DNA of 64,000 nucleotides from CAWIVJ01 sp963839525 (GCA_963839525.1 CAWIVJ010000005.1:434001-498000); one strand, 5' to 3'. Shown: positions 45,096 through 54,519, counted from the first letter of the stretch. The notes: generated by a model not told the origin, from the sequence alone. Numbers and translations are program-made.

Positions 45096-45110
45096 CCACC
45101 GTCTCCACCA
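45096..45110 (+). other. Exact copy of the ssrA 3' end (att core)
   Basis: CCACCGTCTCCACCA, identical to 42102-42116 but without an upstream T-arm. It lies 31 bases before the promoter of the four-gene operon. Confidence 0.7.
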
Positions 45111-45140
45111 TATTCTATTTTTTAAAATTCATAGGTAATT

Positions 45141-45169
45141 TTGACTTTTATAGGAAGATATGGTATTTT
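45141..45169 (+). promoter_or_regulatory. Promoter of the four-gene envelope operon
   Basis: TTGACT (45141-45146), 17-bp spacer, TATTTT (45164-45169); the first ATG follows at 45184 with AAGGGG as ribosome site, giving a very short leader. Confidence 0.65.
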
Positions 45170-45183
45170 AAAAAAAGGGGTAC

Positions 45184-45891
45184 ATGTTTATAAAAAATAA
45201 ATCGATTAATTTAGTTTTAATAAGTGTCTTTTTATCAAGTTTTCTAATGCTTTCTTCTTTCGCAACCCAAAGACCAGATAAAAATGTTGCACTTTCAAGT
45301 GAAAGATTTAAGCTTGCACAAGATGCTTATAAAGTCTATAAATTTGAAAAAAAGCCCAATTCCCTGACAATAGCTCTTGCATATACAAAATCCTCAATTG
45401 AATTAGATAATGAAGATTATCAAAAATACATTCTGCTTGGAAATATTTACCTTGAATCCTCAAAAATCCCGGATTACAATGTTTTGGCTCACGAAGCTTT
45501 TGAAAAAGCGACACAGCTAAAGCCGGACGATGCCAAATTAAATGAATATATAGCATTGACTTTGTTTCAAAAAGGTCAATATTACTGGGCGACGGATTAT
45601 TTTGAAAATTTTGTCAAACTAAATAATTTAAATGCTGATGCAAAAACAATTTCTCTGCTCAATACTTCTTATGTCTTCTCGGGCAGGATAAAAGACGGGT
45701 GTAAGTTTTACGAATATTTAATCAAAAAAGGCAAAAATTCACCCGACTACCTTGTTTTATCTCTTGCCGTGCTTTTGAAAAATTCAAATCAGAATAAGCA
45801 GGCAAAACATTATTTAAAGTTCCTTTTGTCAAGAAAAGACGTGGATAAAGAAAATAAAGACTACGCCGCTAAATTGCTGGGACAATTATGA
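45184..45891 (+). CDS. Exported TPR protein, first gene of the island operon
   Basis: 235 residues: signal peptide (NLVLISVFLSSFLMLSSFA-T), then about four TPR-like helical hairpins, for example NVLAHEAFEKATQLKPDDAK and GQYYWATDYFENFVKLNN. TPR proteins act as scaffolds; in the periplasm they often organise envelope complexes. The last codons overlap the next start by four bases (ATGA). No specific family recognised. Confidence 0.72.
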   Translation: MFIKNKSINLVLISVFLSSFLMLSSFATQRPDKNVALSSERFKLAQDAYKVYKFEKKPNSLTIALAYTKSSIELDNEDYQKYILLGNIYLESSKIPDYNVLAHEAFEKATQLKPDDAKLNEYIALTLFQKGQYYWATDYFENFVKLNNLNADAKTISLLNTSYVFSGRIKDGCKFYEYLIKKGKNSPDYLVLSLAVLLKNSNQNKQAKHYLKFLLSRKDVDKENKDYAAKLLGQL

Positions 45892-47507
45892 TTAAAAAAA
45901 CTGCTTTAATTATATTAATTTTAATGTTGTCAATAACAACCACTGTTATGGCAAAAAACTCCAGCGAAAATAAAAGACACATGATAAGGGTTGAAAGGAT
46001 TGAAAATATACAAGAAAAGGACAAAATAGACAACGTACTTGATGTTGAATTTTCTTCCCTGGGCTCTGAATCCAAAGCAGTAAAAACTTCAGCAAAAGCA
46101 TTTAACGGATATATGGGAGCGCTGAATGTGAAAGATTTGCTGGAAAGTACCTCAAAAGGTGTGAATAAAGCGCTTGATGAAGAGCAAAAAGATGATAGCG
46201 CTGTTAAGACTTGGGCTAAAGCCACAGCCTATGCTTGCGTCGATTTTAGCGGAATTCCTACCATCGCAAAAACATTTAAGAAAAACAGCAAAGATAATAA
46301 TATTATTACGGCAACTTTCCAAACGGCAAGCGATTTGTCGGAGGCACTGGTAGAAGAAATATTCAAAACGCCAAGCGATGTGGGGCAATTTTTGGGCAAT
46401 CTTTCTTCAAAATCGGACTTGGAAGAAGCCGATAAAAACTACACTGTGATGAACAAAAAATTTATCACTTTCAATTCAAAAAAACACAAAGAACTGATTT
46501 CGCTCATTAAAGATCTTAAGCAAAACGGTTATGATGAGAAAAAAGCAAACGAAAGAGATAAATTAATAAAATATTTCAATAACCTTGACGACCGTTTCGA
46601 TACCCATCCTCTATCGGAAAACAAAGATATGATGGCGACTTTGACAAACAGGTGGGTGGAGTCCATAAATGATGAAGTAAGTTTTGAAGAAAAAAGTCCC
46701 GAAACTATTAAAAATAACAAGCAAGCGATTGTTCGTGAGAGCAAAAAACAACTGGAAATTCAAAAGCAATCAACCTCAAGCCAAAGTTCTGCGCAAACAT
46801 CTCAAAGAACTTCCAATATAGCAGCTCAACAGGCAGCCAGAGTTGCGTTGGGGCAAAGCATGCAGCAGGTGCAGCCGCAACTGCAACAGGCGGTCTCAAC
46901 TTATTATCAGGCAACATCCAAAGCAGACGCCGATTTCAAAAAACAACAACAGGAACTTAAAAAACAGTACAATGCCATTCAGGCACAATACAATAGAGCA
47001 CAATCAGCACGACCAGCATATACCACACCAAGTCAAAGTGCAAGTAGCACTAAAGTAAGTACAAATGTGCCTATCGCTGAAGATAAAACTTTGTATGACC
47101 CTGAACAGTACAAAAAAAGTGCAAAAGATACCAGAAAAGAACAAATAGAAACAAAATTAAGAAATATGTACAAGCAAAAAGCTCTTTTGATATCACAGCT
47201 CACAAAAGAACAAAGAAAAATGGACGAAACAGAAACGGCCAAAGAAAGGGAATATCTTAAAGGTAAAAGAATAGACGAGCAAGTATTGGGAAGTTTGTCT
47301 GATGTATCAAAATCTGTGGGAAAATTAAAAAAAGGTAACTACTTCTATGCTGAAGAACAGGGGCAGTGGCCTTATGCGCGGTATGAATCATGTATTCCGA
47401 CAGCACAAAAGATAAAAGCTCTTTATGAAGAAATCAAAAGATTCGAAAAAGAAAATAATGTAAGATATAATTACGACACAGGTGAAGTTATATTTACAGG
47501 GACTTGA
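45888..47507 (+). CDS. Long exported coiled-coil, Gln/Ser-rich protein
   Basis: 539 residues: signal peptide (ALIILILMLSITTTVMA-K), a helical N-terminal half (about 30-270), a Gln/Ser/Ala-rich low-complexity segment (about 285-400), then a Lys/Glu-rich coiled coil and a C-terminal domain with aromatic residues (NYFYAEEQGQWPYARYESC). No known domain. Base composition and codon use resemble the neighbours only roughly; more GC-rich codons are seen here than elsewhere in the window. Second gene, coupled to the TPR gene. Confidence 0.68.
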   Translation: MIKKTALIILILMLSITTTVMAKNSSENKRHMIRVERIENIQEKDKIDNVLDVEFSSLGSESKAVKTSAKAFNGYMGALNVKDLLESTSKGVNKALDEEQKDDSAVKTWAKATAYACVDFSGIPTIAKTFKKNSKDNNIITATFQTASDLSEALVEEIFKTPSDVGQFLGNLSSKSDLEEADKNYTVMNKKFITFNSKKHKELISLIKDLKQNGYDEKKANERDKLIKYFNNLDDRFDTHPLSENKDMMATLTNRWVESINDEVSFEEKSPETIKNNKQAIVRESKKQLEIQKQSTSSQSSAQTSQRTSNIAAQQAARVALGQSMQQVQPQLQQAVSTYYQATSKADADFKKQQQELKKQYNAIQAQYNRAQSARPAYTTPSQSASSTKVSTNVPIAEDKTLYDPEQYKKSAKDTRKEQIETKLRNMYKQKALLISQLTKEQRKMDETETAKEREYLKGKRIDEQVLGSLSDVSKSVGKLKKGNYFYAEEQGQWPYARYESCIPTAQKIKALYEEIKRFEKENNVRYNYDTGEVIFTGT

Positions 47508-47527
47508 CCGCAGGAGAAAAAAATAAA

Positions 47528-48247
47528 ATGACAAGAAAAATTTTAATTATTTTTATATCAATATTGCTTTTTTCAAATACTGCATATGCAATAAAAACAC
47601 CTGCTCCCGCAATATTTAACAAACCTTCATTAGAATCTGACAGTGTTAATGATTATTCTCAAATAAGTTATAAAAAATATCCTCTAAAGCTCGGTATTGC
47701 ACCAATAAGAGATGTCAGAGTCATGCCTTTTTACCATTCAAAAGATGATTTTTTCAAAGAAAATATTACAGATGCACTGCAAAAAAATCTTTTAAACGAA
47801 ATCCGAGCATCGGGAATTTTTGATGAAGTCAAACTGATTGATGCGAATGATGTTTTTCCTTTCAATAAAGATAAAAACCTTGCTCTGCAGGAAAAATATA
47901 ATATTGACGCTATTTTACTCATAGATTTAAACAATTTTAATATGATACGGGGCATGACAGAAGATGAAATGAAAAATATTTCGTCCACAGTAAATTACAG
48001 AGAAATAACTTCAGGAATGGAAATAACGGTTGAGCTTGATATTCTTGCCCAATTGGTTTATTTAAAATCGAATTATCTTATTTGGACAGATGAGATAGAC
48101 AAGAAAAACGTCGAATTTGCATCAAAAGGGGCTTTGAATAAACAACAAACAGGAGAAATTGCACGCTCAACAATTCAGCAGGGAATTGAAGAAGTGATAA
48201 AATTATTGTTGCTAAACGGCAAAGAAATGAAAGTGAATAATGTTTAA
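47528..48247 (+). CDS. Periplasmic protein of the island operon
   Basis: 239 residues: signal peptide (ILIIFISILLFSNTAYA-I), then an alpha/beta domain, KLGIAPIRDVRVMP ... ALQKNLLNEIRASGIFDEVKLID ... KYNIDAILLIDLNNF. That pattern is shared with TolB-N/CsgG/GNA1162-type outer-membrane-associated proteins, where a strand is followed by a helix and a second strand. Similarity is at fold-pattern level only. ATG at 47528 has CAGGAG upstream; an in-frame TTG overlaps the previous gene. The 3' end overlaps the next gene by 8 bases. Confidence 0.66.
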   Translation: MTRKILIIFISILLFSNTAYAIKTPAPAIFNKPSLESDSVNDYSQISYKKYPLKLGIAPIRDVRVMPFYHSKDDFFKENITDALQKNLLNEIRASGIFDEVKLIDANDVFPFNKDKNLALQEKYNIDAILLIDLNNFNMIRGMTEDEMKNISSTVNYREITSGMEITVELDILAQLVYLKSNYLIWTDEIDKKNVEFASKGALNKQQTGEIARSTIQQGIEEVIKLLLLNGKEMKVNNV

Positions 48248-48899
48248 AAAAATATTTCTAATTATAACTATTTTTATAATATCTGTAGGCTTATCGGGCT
48301 GTACAACCCGCATTTATAAACAATCGCAAAAAACTTTGAAAGAACTTTCTTCTAAAAAAACTTCTTTGTATGTTGGTCACATCAAAAAAAAAGAAGTTGT
48401 CTTGTATGCTAAAAAACTATCCAGACAAGATCTTAAAAATTATTTTGAAAAAACACCTTCAGGTGACATTATTTTTGTTTCCATTACAAATGATTCTCAA
48501 ACTCCTGTGATTTTTTTAGCTTCCGAGACCAGAGGAATTAACGCTTTAGAACAAAAAATAAAGATAAGTAACAACGTTTTGCAAATAGGGAAAGCCGGAA
48601 ATCAAATCATAAATACAAGTTTATACAGGCTGATTCCGCTGACCTTTTTTTCAATGGGGGTAATTTTTATAGCAGACCCTTACGCGGTTTCTGGAAACAT
48701 TAACGAACAAGCAAAATATCTGGAAACATACTATCAGTCAGCTGACAAAAAAGCCTTAAAAAATACCTTATTAATGCCAAAGCAGACAATAGTCGGATTG
48801 CTTGTAATTTCTAAAAAACAACAAATAAAAGAATTATCGTTAAAATTCCAAACAACAAACAAAATAGAATATTTTAATATCACATTCCGTTTGAATTAG
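48240..48899 (+). CDS. Lipoprotein, last gene of the island operon
   Basis: 219 residues with a clear lipobox: FIISVGLSGC, so Cys21 is probably lipidated. The mature part is basic at first, then beta-rich (GDIIFVSITNDSQTPVIFLASE), with a central hydrophobic stretch (LIPLTFFSMGVIFIAD) that could be membrane-associated. No domain recognised. Probably works in the envelope together with the three preceding products. Confidence 0.68.
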   Translation: MFKKIFLIITIFIISVGLSGCTTRIYKQSQKTLKELSSKKTSLYVGHIKKKEVVLYAKKLSRQDLKNYFEKTPSGDIIFVSITNDSQTPVIFLASETRGINALEQKIKISNNVLQIGKAGNQIINTSLYRLIPLTFFSMGVIFIADPYAVSGNINEQAKYLETYYQSADKKALKNTLLMPKQTIVGLLVISKKQQIKELSLKFQTTNKIEYFNITFRLN

Positions 48900-48933
48900 A
48901 ATATCCAAAAAGCATCTTGTAATAAAATATTCA

Positions 48934-48975
48934 GAGACTTTTGCTGTCTGTACTACATCCACCACCATTTTTTCA
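48934..48975 (+). repeat. 42-bp direct repeat, right copy; putative island end
   Basis: Matches 44873-44914 with two mismatches. After CCATTTTTTCA the sequence diverges from the ssrA-downstream sequence, so 48975 is the likely outer boundary of the island region. Confidence 0.78.
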
Positions 48976-49051
48976 TAAAAACAGAGACTAGTCCGTTTTC
49001 TATTTTGAGGAATGCCTCACTTGGCGGGCTTTAGGGCTAGATATAATTAAA

Positions 49052-49086
49052 AGAGAATTTATTTAATATAAATTCTCTGCTTTTTT
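49052..49086 (+). terminator. Terminator downstream of the island
   Basis: AGAGAATTTAT / ATAAATTCTCT, 11-bp stem, 5-base loop, followed by GC and T6. Confidence 0.8.
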
Positions 49087-49258
49087 ATGCCAATTTTTAC
49101 TAAAATTCTCTGTTTGAGATTTACCTAGTCCGTTTTACACCTTGTTTAAATAAAAATTTTTTAAAGGAACTTAACATAAAAATCTAAAAATACTTGTAAA
49201 TAATCTTTTTTTGAAATATGCTTAAAAAGCACTAGTAATTTTTAAAAGGAATAAAATA

Positions 49259-49450
49259 ATGTCAAGAGAATGTGAAATATGCGGTAAAAAACCTTTAAAA
49301 GCAGCAAAATTATCTTTTTCGCATAAACAAAATGTTCACCGTCAAGCACCTAACTTACAATCAGTTAAAGCTAATATAAACGGTACAGTAAAAACTGTTA
49401 AAGTTTGCACTTCTTGCATTAAAGCAGGAAAAGTTAATAAAGCTGTTTAA
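49259..49450 (+). CDS. rpmB: 50S ribosomal protein L28
   Basis: 63 residues: MSRECEICGKKP... with Cys5/Cys8 and Cys50/Cys53, the zinc-ribbon form of L28. The VHRQAPNLQSVKA block is conserved. AAGGAA ribosome site, monocistronic with a very strong terminator. Confidence 0.95.
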   Translation: MSRECEICGKKPLKAAKLSFSHKQNVHRQAPNLQSVKANINGTVKTVKVCTSCIKAGKVNKAV

Positions 49451-49454
49451 TTCA

Positions 49455-49511
49455 AACATTAAGAACAAAAGGCGCTTTTGCTTCGCAAAAGCGCCTTTTG
49501 TTCTTAATGTT
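49455..49511. terminator. 27-bp-stem terminator after rpmB
   Basis: A perfect inverted repeat 49455-49481 / 49485-49511 with TTC loop; core GGCGCTTTTGC / GCAAAAGCGCC. The longest perfect stem noticed in the window. Confidence 0.85.
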
Positions 49512-49628
49512 ACATGTTTACTCTTTATATTTCAATTTCCATTTTTTTTGTAATATAATCAAACGTATGGAAAGTTAGTATATATTTATTACTACAGCTA
49601 AAATCTAAAAAATACAGGAGGATAATTT

Positions 49629-50522
49629 ATGCCAAAAAGATATGATGCAGGTGAAGTAATTACCGCAATGGTAACTCCATTTAACAAAAATAGAGAAGTC
49701 CATTATGATAAAGTTGAAGAACTGGCAAAACATTTGATTAAAAACGGCTCTGATGCAATTTTAGTCGCAGGAACAACCGGTGAGTCTCCTACGCTGGTTC
49801 ATGAAGAAGAGCTGGAAGTCCTTTCCACCGTAAAAAGAGCTGTGGCAAACAAAGCAAAAGTTATTATAGGTGCGGGTTCAAATTCTACCGAAACAGCTGT
49901 TAAAATGTCAAAATTAGTAGAAAAAGAAGGTGCTGATGCAATTCTTTCCGTTGTTCCTTATTATAATAAACCATCACAAGCCGGTATGATTGCTCATTTT
50001 TCTGCGGTAGCAGAAAGCACTTCTTTGCCGATAATTCTTTATAATATTCCCGGTCGAACCGGAGTTAATATGGCTGTTGACACAGTTAAAATCCTTGCAG
50101 AAAAATATTCAAATATAGTTGCAATAAAACAAAGCTCTCCTGATATGGATGCCGTTTCTGAATTAAAACTTAACTGCCCTGAAGATTTTGTAATCTACTC
50201 CGGGGACGACAGTTTAACTTTACCAATGCTTGCCATGGGAGCAGAGGGTGTAGTTTCAGTTGCATCACATCTTTGGGGCAATGAAATTAAATCTATGATA
50301 CATAATTTTAAGTTATGCCAATTGCATGCCGCAAAAAATATGCACTTAAAACTTTATCCTATTTTCAAAAAAATATTTATGGCGCCAAACCCTGTTCCGA
50401 TTAAAGCAGCTTTACAAAGAGCAGGTTTAATAGAAGACTATGTGAGACTTCCGCTTGTAGAACTTACAACAGAAGAAAAAGCAGAGTTATACAGTGTTTT
50501 AGATTCTTTCAATAAGGATTAG
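49629..50522 (+). CDS. dapA: 4-hydroxy-tetrahydrodipicolinate synthase
   Basis: 297 residues, TIM barrel. GTTGESPTL, YNIPGRTGVNM (Tyr) and IVAIKQSSPD (Schiff-base Lys) are the catalytic motifs. First committed step to diaminopimelate and lysine, using pyruvate and aspartate semialdehyde; DAP is needed for peptidoglycan. AGGAGG before the ATG; TATAAT at 49554-49559 is a likely -10 box. Confidence 0.95.
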   Translation: MPKRYDAGEVITAMVTPFNKNREVHYDKVEELAKHLIKNGSDAILVAGTTGESPTLVHEEELEVLSTVKRAVANKAKVIIGAGSNSTETAVKMSKLVEKEGADAILSVVPYYNKPSQAGMIAHFSAVAESTSLPIILYNIPGRTGVNMAVDTVKILAEKYSNIVAIKQSSPDMDAVSELKLNCPEDFVIYSGDDSLTLPMLAMGAEGVVSVASHLWGNEIKSMIHNFKLCQLHAAKNMHLKLYPIFKKIFMAPNPVPIKAALQRAGLIEDYVRLPLVELTTEEKAELYSVLDSFNKD

Positions 50523-50651
50523 CCGTATTGGCGTATAGGTCTTATTGTTTTTTTGATAGAATAAATATTAATATTAGAAAATAAATAAACATCAAAAATA
50601 CCAGGGGCAAAGCAGCATAGTGGGTTACATCTCACCAAAGAGGATAAAAAA

Positions 50652-51959
50652 ATGAAAAACAAAAAAATAATGTTCTGGGTGATATTTGCAATAGTAGCAA
50701 TTTGTGCAGTAATTATAGCAATTAAACCTACAAAGTTAGGTTTGGATTTAGTCGGAGGCTCAAGACTTGTTCTTGAAGCCCAAACTACAAGTACAGTCGC
50801 TAAAATTACCCCTGAAATGATGGATAGCTTACGTTTTGCTATTGAAAACCGTGTAAATAAACTCGGTGTTGCAGAAACAGTTGTTCAACAAGTCGGGGAA
50901 AAAAGACTTCTTATAGAAATTCCCAATATTTCAGATTTATCCAAAGCAAAAGAATTTCTGGGTGAAACGGCAGAACTTGATTTCAAAAAAGAAGGACCTG
51001 TTATTGACGGGGAGCAAACTTGGACATCAACCGGTTTAAGCGGAAAAGATCTAAGCAAAGCTATTTTAAGTACTTCTCAAAATGGTCAATGGGTTGTTGA
51101 TTTACAGTTTAACGATAAAGGAACAAGAAAATTTGCAGATTTAACAAGCAAAATGGTGGGCAAACCAATGGCAATATTTTTTAACGGTGAATTACAATCA
51201 GCACCTGTTATAAGAGAGCCTATTCTTGGTGGCAATGCTCAAATTTCAGGCGGAGATACCGGATTTGAGTACGAAGAAGCAAAAAAAATGGTTGATTTGC
51301 TTAATGCTGGAGCCTTACCTGTTCCTGCTAAAATTATTGAAGAAAACACAGTCGGACCGACTCTTGGTGCTGACAGTATTGAAAAATCAAAAATTGCAGG
51401 GATTATCGGACTTGGAATCGTTATGTTTTTTATGATTGCATTTTACAGATTGCCGGGAATAATTGCTGATTTAGCTTTAATCTGCTACAGCATAATCCTT
51501 TTCGCGTTATTTAAAACAATTCCTGTTACATTGACACTCGCAGGAATTGCCGGATTTATTTTAAGTATAGGTATGGCGGTTGATGCTAATATTTTAATTT
51601 TCGAAAGAACAAAAGAAGAATTACGTGCCGGCAGAACATTATTTACAGCAATAAATGCCGGTTTTGACAGAGCTTTTACAAGTATTTTTGATTCAAATAT
51701 GTCAACAATAATTACATGTACAATCCTTTATATACTTGGAACAAGTGTAGTAAAAGGTTTTGCGCTTACTCTTGCTTTAGGGGTAACCGTTTCTATGTTT
51801 AGTGCAATTACTGTAACAAAAAATATTATGCACCTTGTATTCGGTACAGGAGATTTAAAATATCCTCAATTATTCGGCTTAAGAAAAGATGAGATAGGAA
51901 AAGCTTTTGAAGTTAAAGAGACCAAACGTGAAAAAGCAAAGTTTGGAGTTCTTGAGTGA
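50652..51959 (+). CDS. secD: Protein translocase subunit SecD
   Basis: 435 residues, shorter than E. coli SecD (615) but in the range for cyanobacteria and Firmicutes. LGLDLVGGSRLVLEA (D1 motif) follows the first TM helix; the periplasmic P1 region is followed by five TM helices, with GMAVDANILIFERTKEELRAG (D5) conserved. SecDF uses the proton gradient to pull secreted proteins through SecYEG. Directly followed by secF. Confidence 0.95.
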   Translation: MKNKKIMFWVIFAIVAICAVIIAIKPTKLGLDLVGGSRLVLEAQTTSTVAKITPEMMDSLRFAIENRVNKLGVAETVVQQVGEKRLLIEIPNISDLSKAKEFLGETAELDFKKEGPVIDGEQTWTSTGLSGKDLSKAILSTSQNGQWVVDLQFNDKGTRKFADLTSKMVGKPMAIFFNGELQSAPVIREPILGGNAQISGGDTGFEYEEAKKMVDLLNAGALPVPAKIIEENTVGPTLGADSIEKSKIAGIIGLGIVMFFMIAFYRLPGIIADLALICYSIILFALFKTIPVTLTLAGIAGFILSIGMAVDANILIFERTKEELRAGRTLFTAINAGFDRAFTSIFDSNMSTIITCTILYILGTSVVKGFALTLALGVTVSMFSAITVTKNIMHLVFGTGDLKYPQLFGLRKDEIGKAFEVKETKREKAKFGVLE

Positions 51960-52022
51960 AGGGTGAAGAGAAACTCCCTTTCACGCTTCATACTTCACGC
52001 TTCACATTATAAGGAGATAAAA

Positions 52023-53057
52023 ATGAGCAGTTCAGAGACAATGAGCAACAAACCTTTAATAGATATAGTAAAATACAAATTTTGGTGGTTTACGTTATCT
52101 GCCATTTTAATTTTACCGGGAATTGTTGCGATGATTTATTCAAGCATCACTTATCCTACACATGCACCTCTCAAAGTCGGTATAGATTACACAGGCGGAA
52201 CTATTTTGCAATATTCTATTGATAAACCGGTTAGTGGAAAAGAAATTACCTCAGTAAGTGAGAAATTAAAAACGACTGGAATTGAAAATCCATTTTTACA
52301 AATAATACATGCTAATTCTGCAGATAAAAAAAGTACTATTAAATCAATTGTTTCCGTAAGAACAAAATTTATCGGAGAAAAAGATACAAAAGAACTCAAT
52401 AAAATTTCAGGAGTTATGAGTGCTGAGTACCCGGGTTCACAATTAATTCAGGTAAGTTCAATAGGTCCGACTCTTGGAAAAGAACTTCTCAAAAATTCGC
52501 TTTTTGCTCTTGCATTAGCCTCTTTAGGAATTGTAATTTATCTTACGATAAGGTTTCAATTGGATTTTGCAATAGCGGCAATTTTAGCACTTTTTCACGA
52601 TTCTTTGTTTGTAATCGGATGTTTTTCAATTTTAGGATTATTTTTTAATGTTCAAATTGATGGATTATTTGTTACAGCAATACTTACGGTAATAGGTTTT
52701 TCAGTACATGATACTATTGTTGTTTTTGATAGAATCAGAGAAAATCTAAGATATTACTCAAAGAAAATGTCCTTTGGGGAAATTGTTAATGTGAGCGTAA
52801 ATCAAACTTTTGTAAGAAGTATAAATACATCTTTAACAACATTAATAACATTGAGTGCTTTGTATTTCTTTGGCGGAGTTACAACAAGAGATTTTGTTCT
52901 TGCTATGATTCTGGGTATTGCAATCGGAACCTATTCAAGTATTTTCTTTGCAAGTATGGCAATAGATGTTTGGCGTGAAAACAAATATGAAGGTAAAAAG
53001 GGAACGGGGAGTAAGAAACAACAAACAGCAAAACAGGTTTCATCTGTTCCGTTATAA
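52023..53057 (+). CDS. secF: Protein translocase subunit SecF
   Basis: 344 residues, six TM helices. VGIDYTGGTILQY and GFSVHDTIVVFDRIRENLR are SecF signatures. AAGGAG precedes ATG 52023; the earlier ATG at 51963 lies in a small repeat-like segment (GTGAAG/CTTCAC words, 51956-52008) that is probably not translated. Works with SecD. Confidence 0.95.
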   Translation: MSSSETMSNKPLIDIVKYKFWWFTLSAILILPGIVAMIYSSITYPTHAPLKVGIDYTGGTILQYSIDKPVSGKEITSVSEKLKTTGIENPFLQIIHANSADKKSTIKSIVSVRTKFIGEKDTKELNKISGVMSAEYPGSQLIQVSSIGPTLGKELLKNSLFALALASLGIVIYLTIRFQLDFAIAAILALFHDSLFVIGCFSILGLFFNVQIDGLFVTAILTVIGFSVHDTIVVFDRIRENLRYYSKKMSFGEIVNVSVNQTFVRSINTSLTTLITLSALYFFGGVTTRDFVLAMILGIAIGTYSSIFFASMAIDVWRENKYEGKKGTGSKKQQTAKQVSSVPL

Positions 53058-53067
53058 TAACTAAAAT

Positions 53068-54414
53068 ATGGAATTAGAAAGTAAAGAATCTATATTTGAA
53101 AAAGCACGAGGATATGGTGCATTATTTGCTAACAAAGATTTTTGCTTGTTATGGCTGGCTCAAATCTTTTCGCAATTTGCAGATAGGATAATTTTTGTAG
53201 TATTTGTAACTTTAATTGCAATTAATTTCGATCCAAGCGGAAAATCAACCAGCTTACAAAGCTGGCTCTACATAGCTTTTACAATACCTGCAATTCTTTT
53301 AACCGCTATTGCAGGAGTTTTTATTGATATCTGGAACAAAAAAGCAGTTATGATAATTACAAATATTCTTAGAGGAATTATTATATTATTTTTACCGCTT
53401 TTTGATACAACACTTATTTCGCTTTACATTCTAGCATTTTTACTTTCTTCCGTAACACAGTTTTTTGTACCTGCAGAAGCTTCTATAATTCCTTCTGTAG
53501 CAAATAAATATCAATTGTTAACTGCTAATTCACTTTTTGCAACAACAATGATGGGATCTTTAATTTTTGGATTTGCCCTGGGAGATCCTATGATAAATAT
53601 TTTTGGAATAAATCATGTTCATTGGGGTATTGGCTTTTTCTTCTTTATTTCAGCTTTCCTTTTAACTTTTGTAAGGTATAAGCCTTTAAAAACACTTAAA
53701 AAAAATAAATCTAATTTTTTAAATGACATCAAAGACGGTTTAATTTATATAAAGAATACTCCTATTGTTCGCTCAGCAATGTTAAAATTGGCTGTTTTAT
53801 TTTCAATCATTGTAATGCTTTCAATTATGTCTATCGGATTAAGCCAAAAATATCTTTATCCTGATAATCCAGCTATGGGAGCCCAAAAATTTGCTTATAT
53901 AGTAGTTTTTTGCGGTATTGGTATGGTTTTAGGTGCTTTTTGTGTCGGACATTATTTTAGAAGATTAGAAAAACATCTTCTTGGGTATATAGGAATTCTT
54001 ATTTGCGGAATTTCTCTATTAATGTTTTCTATGCTGCCATTTATACCTCAATTAAGTGTTTTTCATTTTAAAACCCGTTCTATTTTAATTTTTTATCTGG
54101 AACAATTTGATTTAACTTACCCTATGCTTTACAGCTATATTATAGCAACGTTAATAGGGATTTCTACCGCATTTATAGCAATTCCGACTCAAACAATTCT
54201 GCATAAGGAAATTGACCCTAAAGTAAGAGGTAAAGTCTTCGGTATTTTATTTACTCTTTTAAGTACGGCTTCTACTTTGCCTGTTTTGGTTACAGCCTGG
54301 GGAGCAGAGATTCTGGGTGTTGCCAAAATGATTTTTTTAACTGCAATACCTGTAATGTTTTTTGGTATTTATAAATTATTAACTTACCGTATTAAAAAAA
54401 ATAATTTCACTTAA
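53068..54414 (+). CDS. MFS transporter
   Basis: 448 residues, about 12 TM helices, with a long basic loop after helix 6 (KPLKTLKKNKSNFLNDIKDG). The N-terminal NKDFCLLWLAQIFSQFADRI resembles the MFS_3/enterobactin-exporter-like branch. Substrate unknown, probably an efflux carrier. It starts 10 bases after secF without a strong ribosome site. Confidence 0.8.
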   Translation: MELESKESIFEKARGYGALFANKDFCLLWLAQIFSQFADRIIFVVFVTLIAINFDPSGKSTSLQSWLYIAFTIPAILLTAIAGVFIDIWNKKAVMIITNILRGIIILFLPLFDTTLISLYILAFLLSSVTQFFVPAEASIIPSVANKYQLLTANSLFATTMMGSLIFGFALGDPMINIFGINHVHWGIGFFFFISAFLLTFVRYKPLKTLKKNKSNFLNDIKDGLIYIKNTPIVRSAMLKLAVLFSIIVMLSIMSIGLSQKYLYPDNPAMGAQKFAYIVVFCGIGMVLGAFCVGHYFRRLEKHLLGYIGILICGISLLMFSMLPFIPQLSVFHFKTRSILIFYLEQFDLTYPMLYSYIIATLIGISTAFIAIPTQTILHKEIDPKVRGKVFGILFTLLSTASTLPVLVTAWGAEILGVAKMIFLTAIPVMFFGIYKLLTYRIKKNNFT

Positions 54415-54519
54415 TTTCTCTCATCTGTTTGTAGTATTTCTTAATATTTTGGAATATTTTTTAACCTAATGTACTCTTATATATTAGAAGAAAAATTTAC
54501 TTATAAAAAGGTTTATAAA

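Larger units (their letters stand above)
48900..49258. other. 359-base region after the island operon
   Basis: Contains the right island repeat (48934-48975), two copies of CTAGTCCGTTTT (near 48987 and 49125), and the hairpin at 49052-49086. No gene found. The rest is the upstream region of rpmB. Confidence 0.55.
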
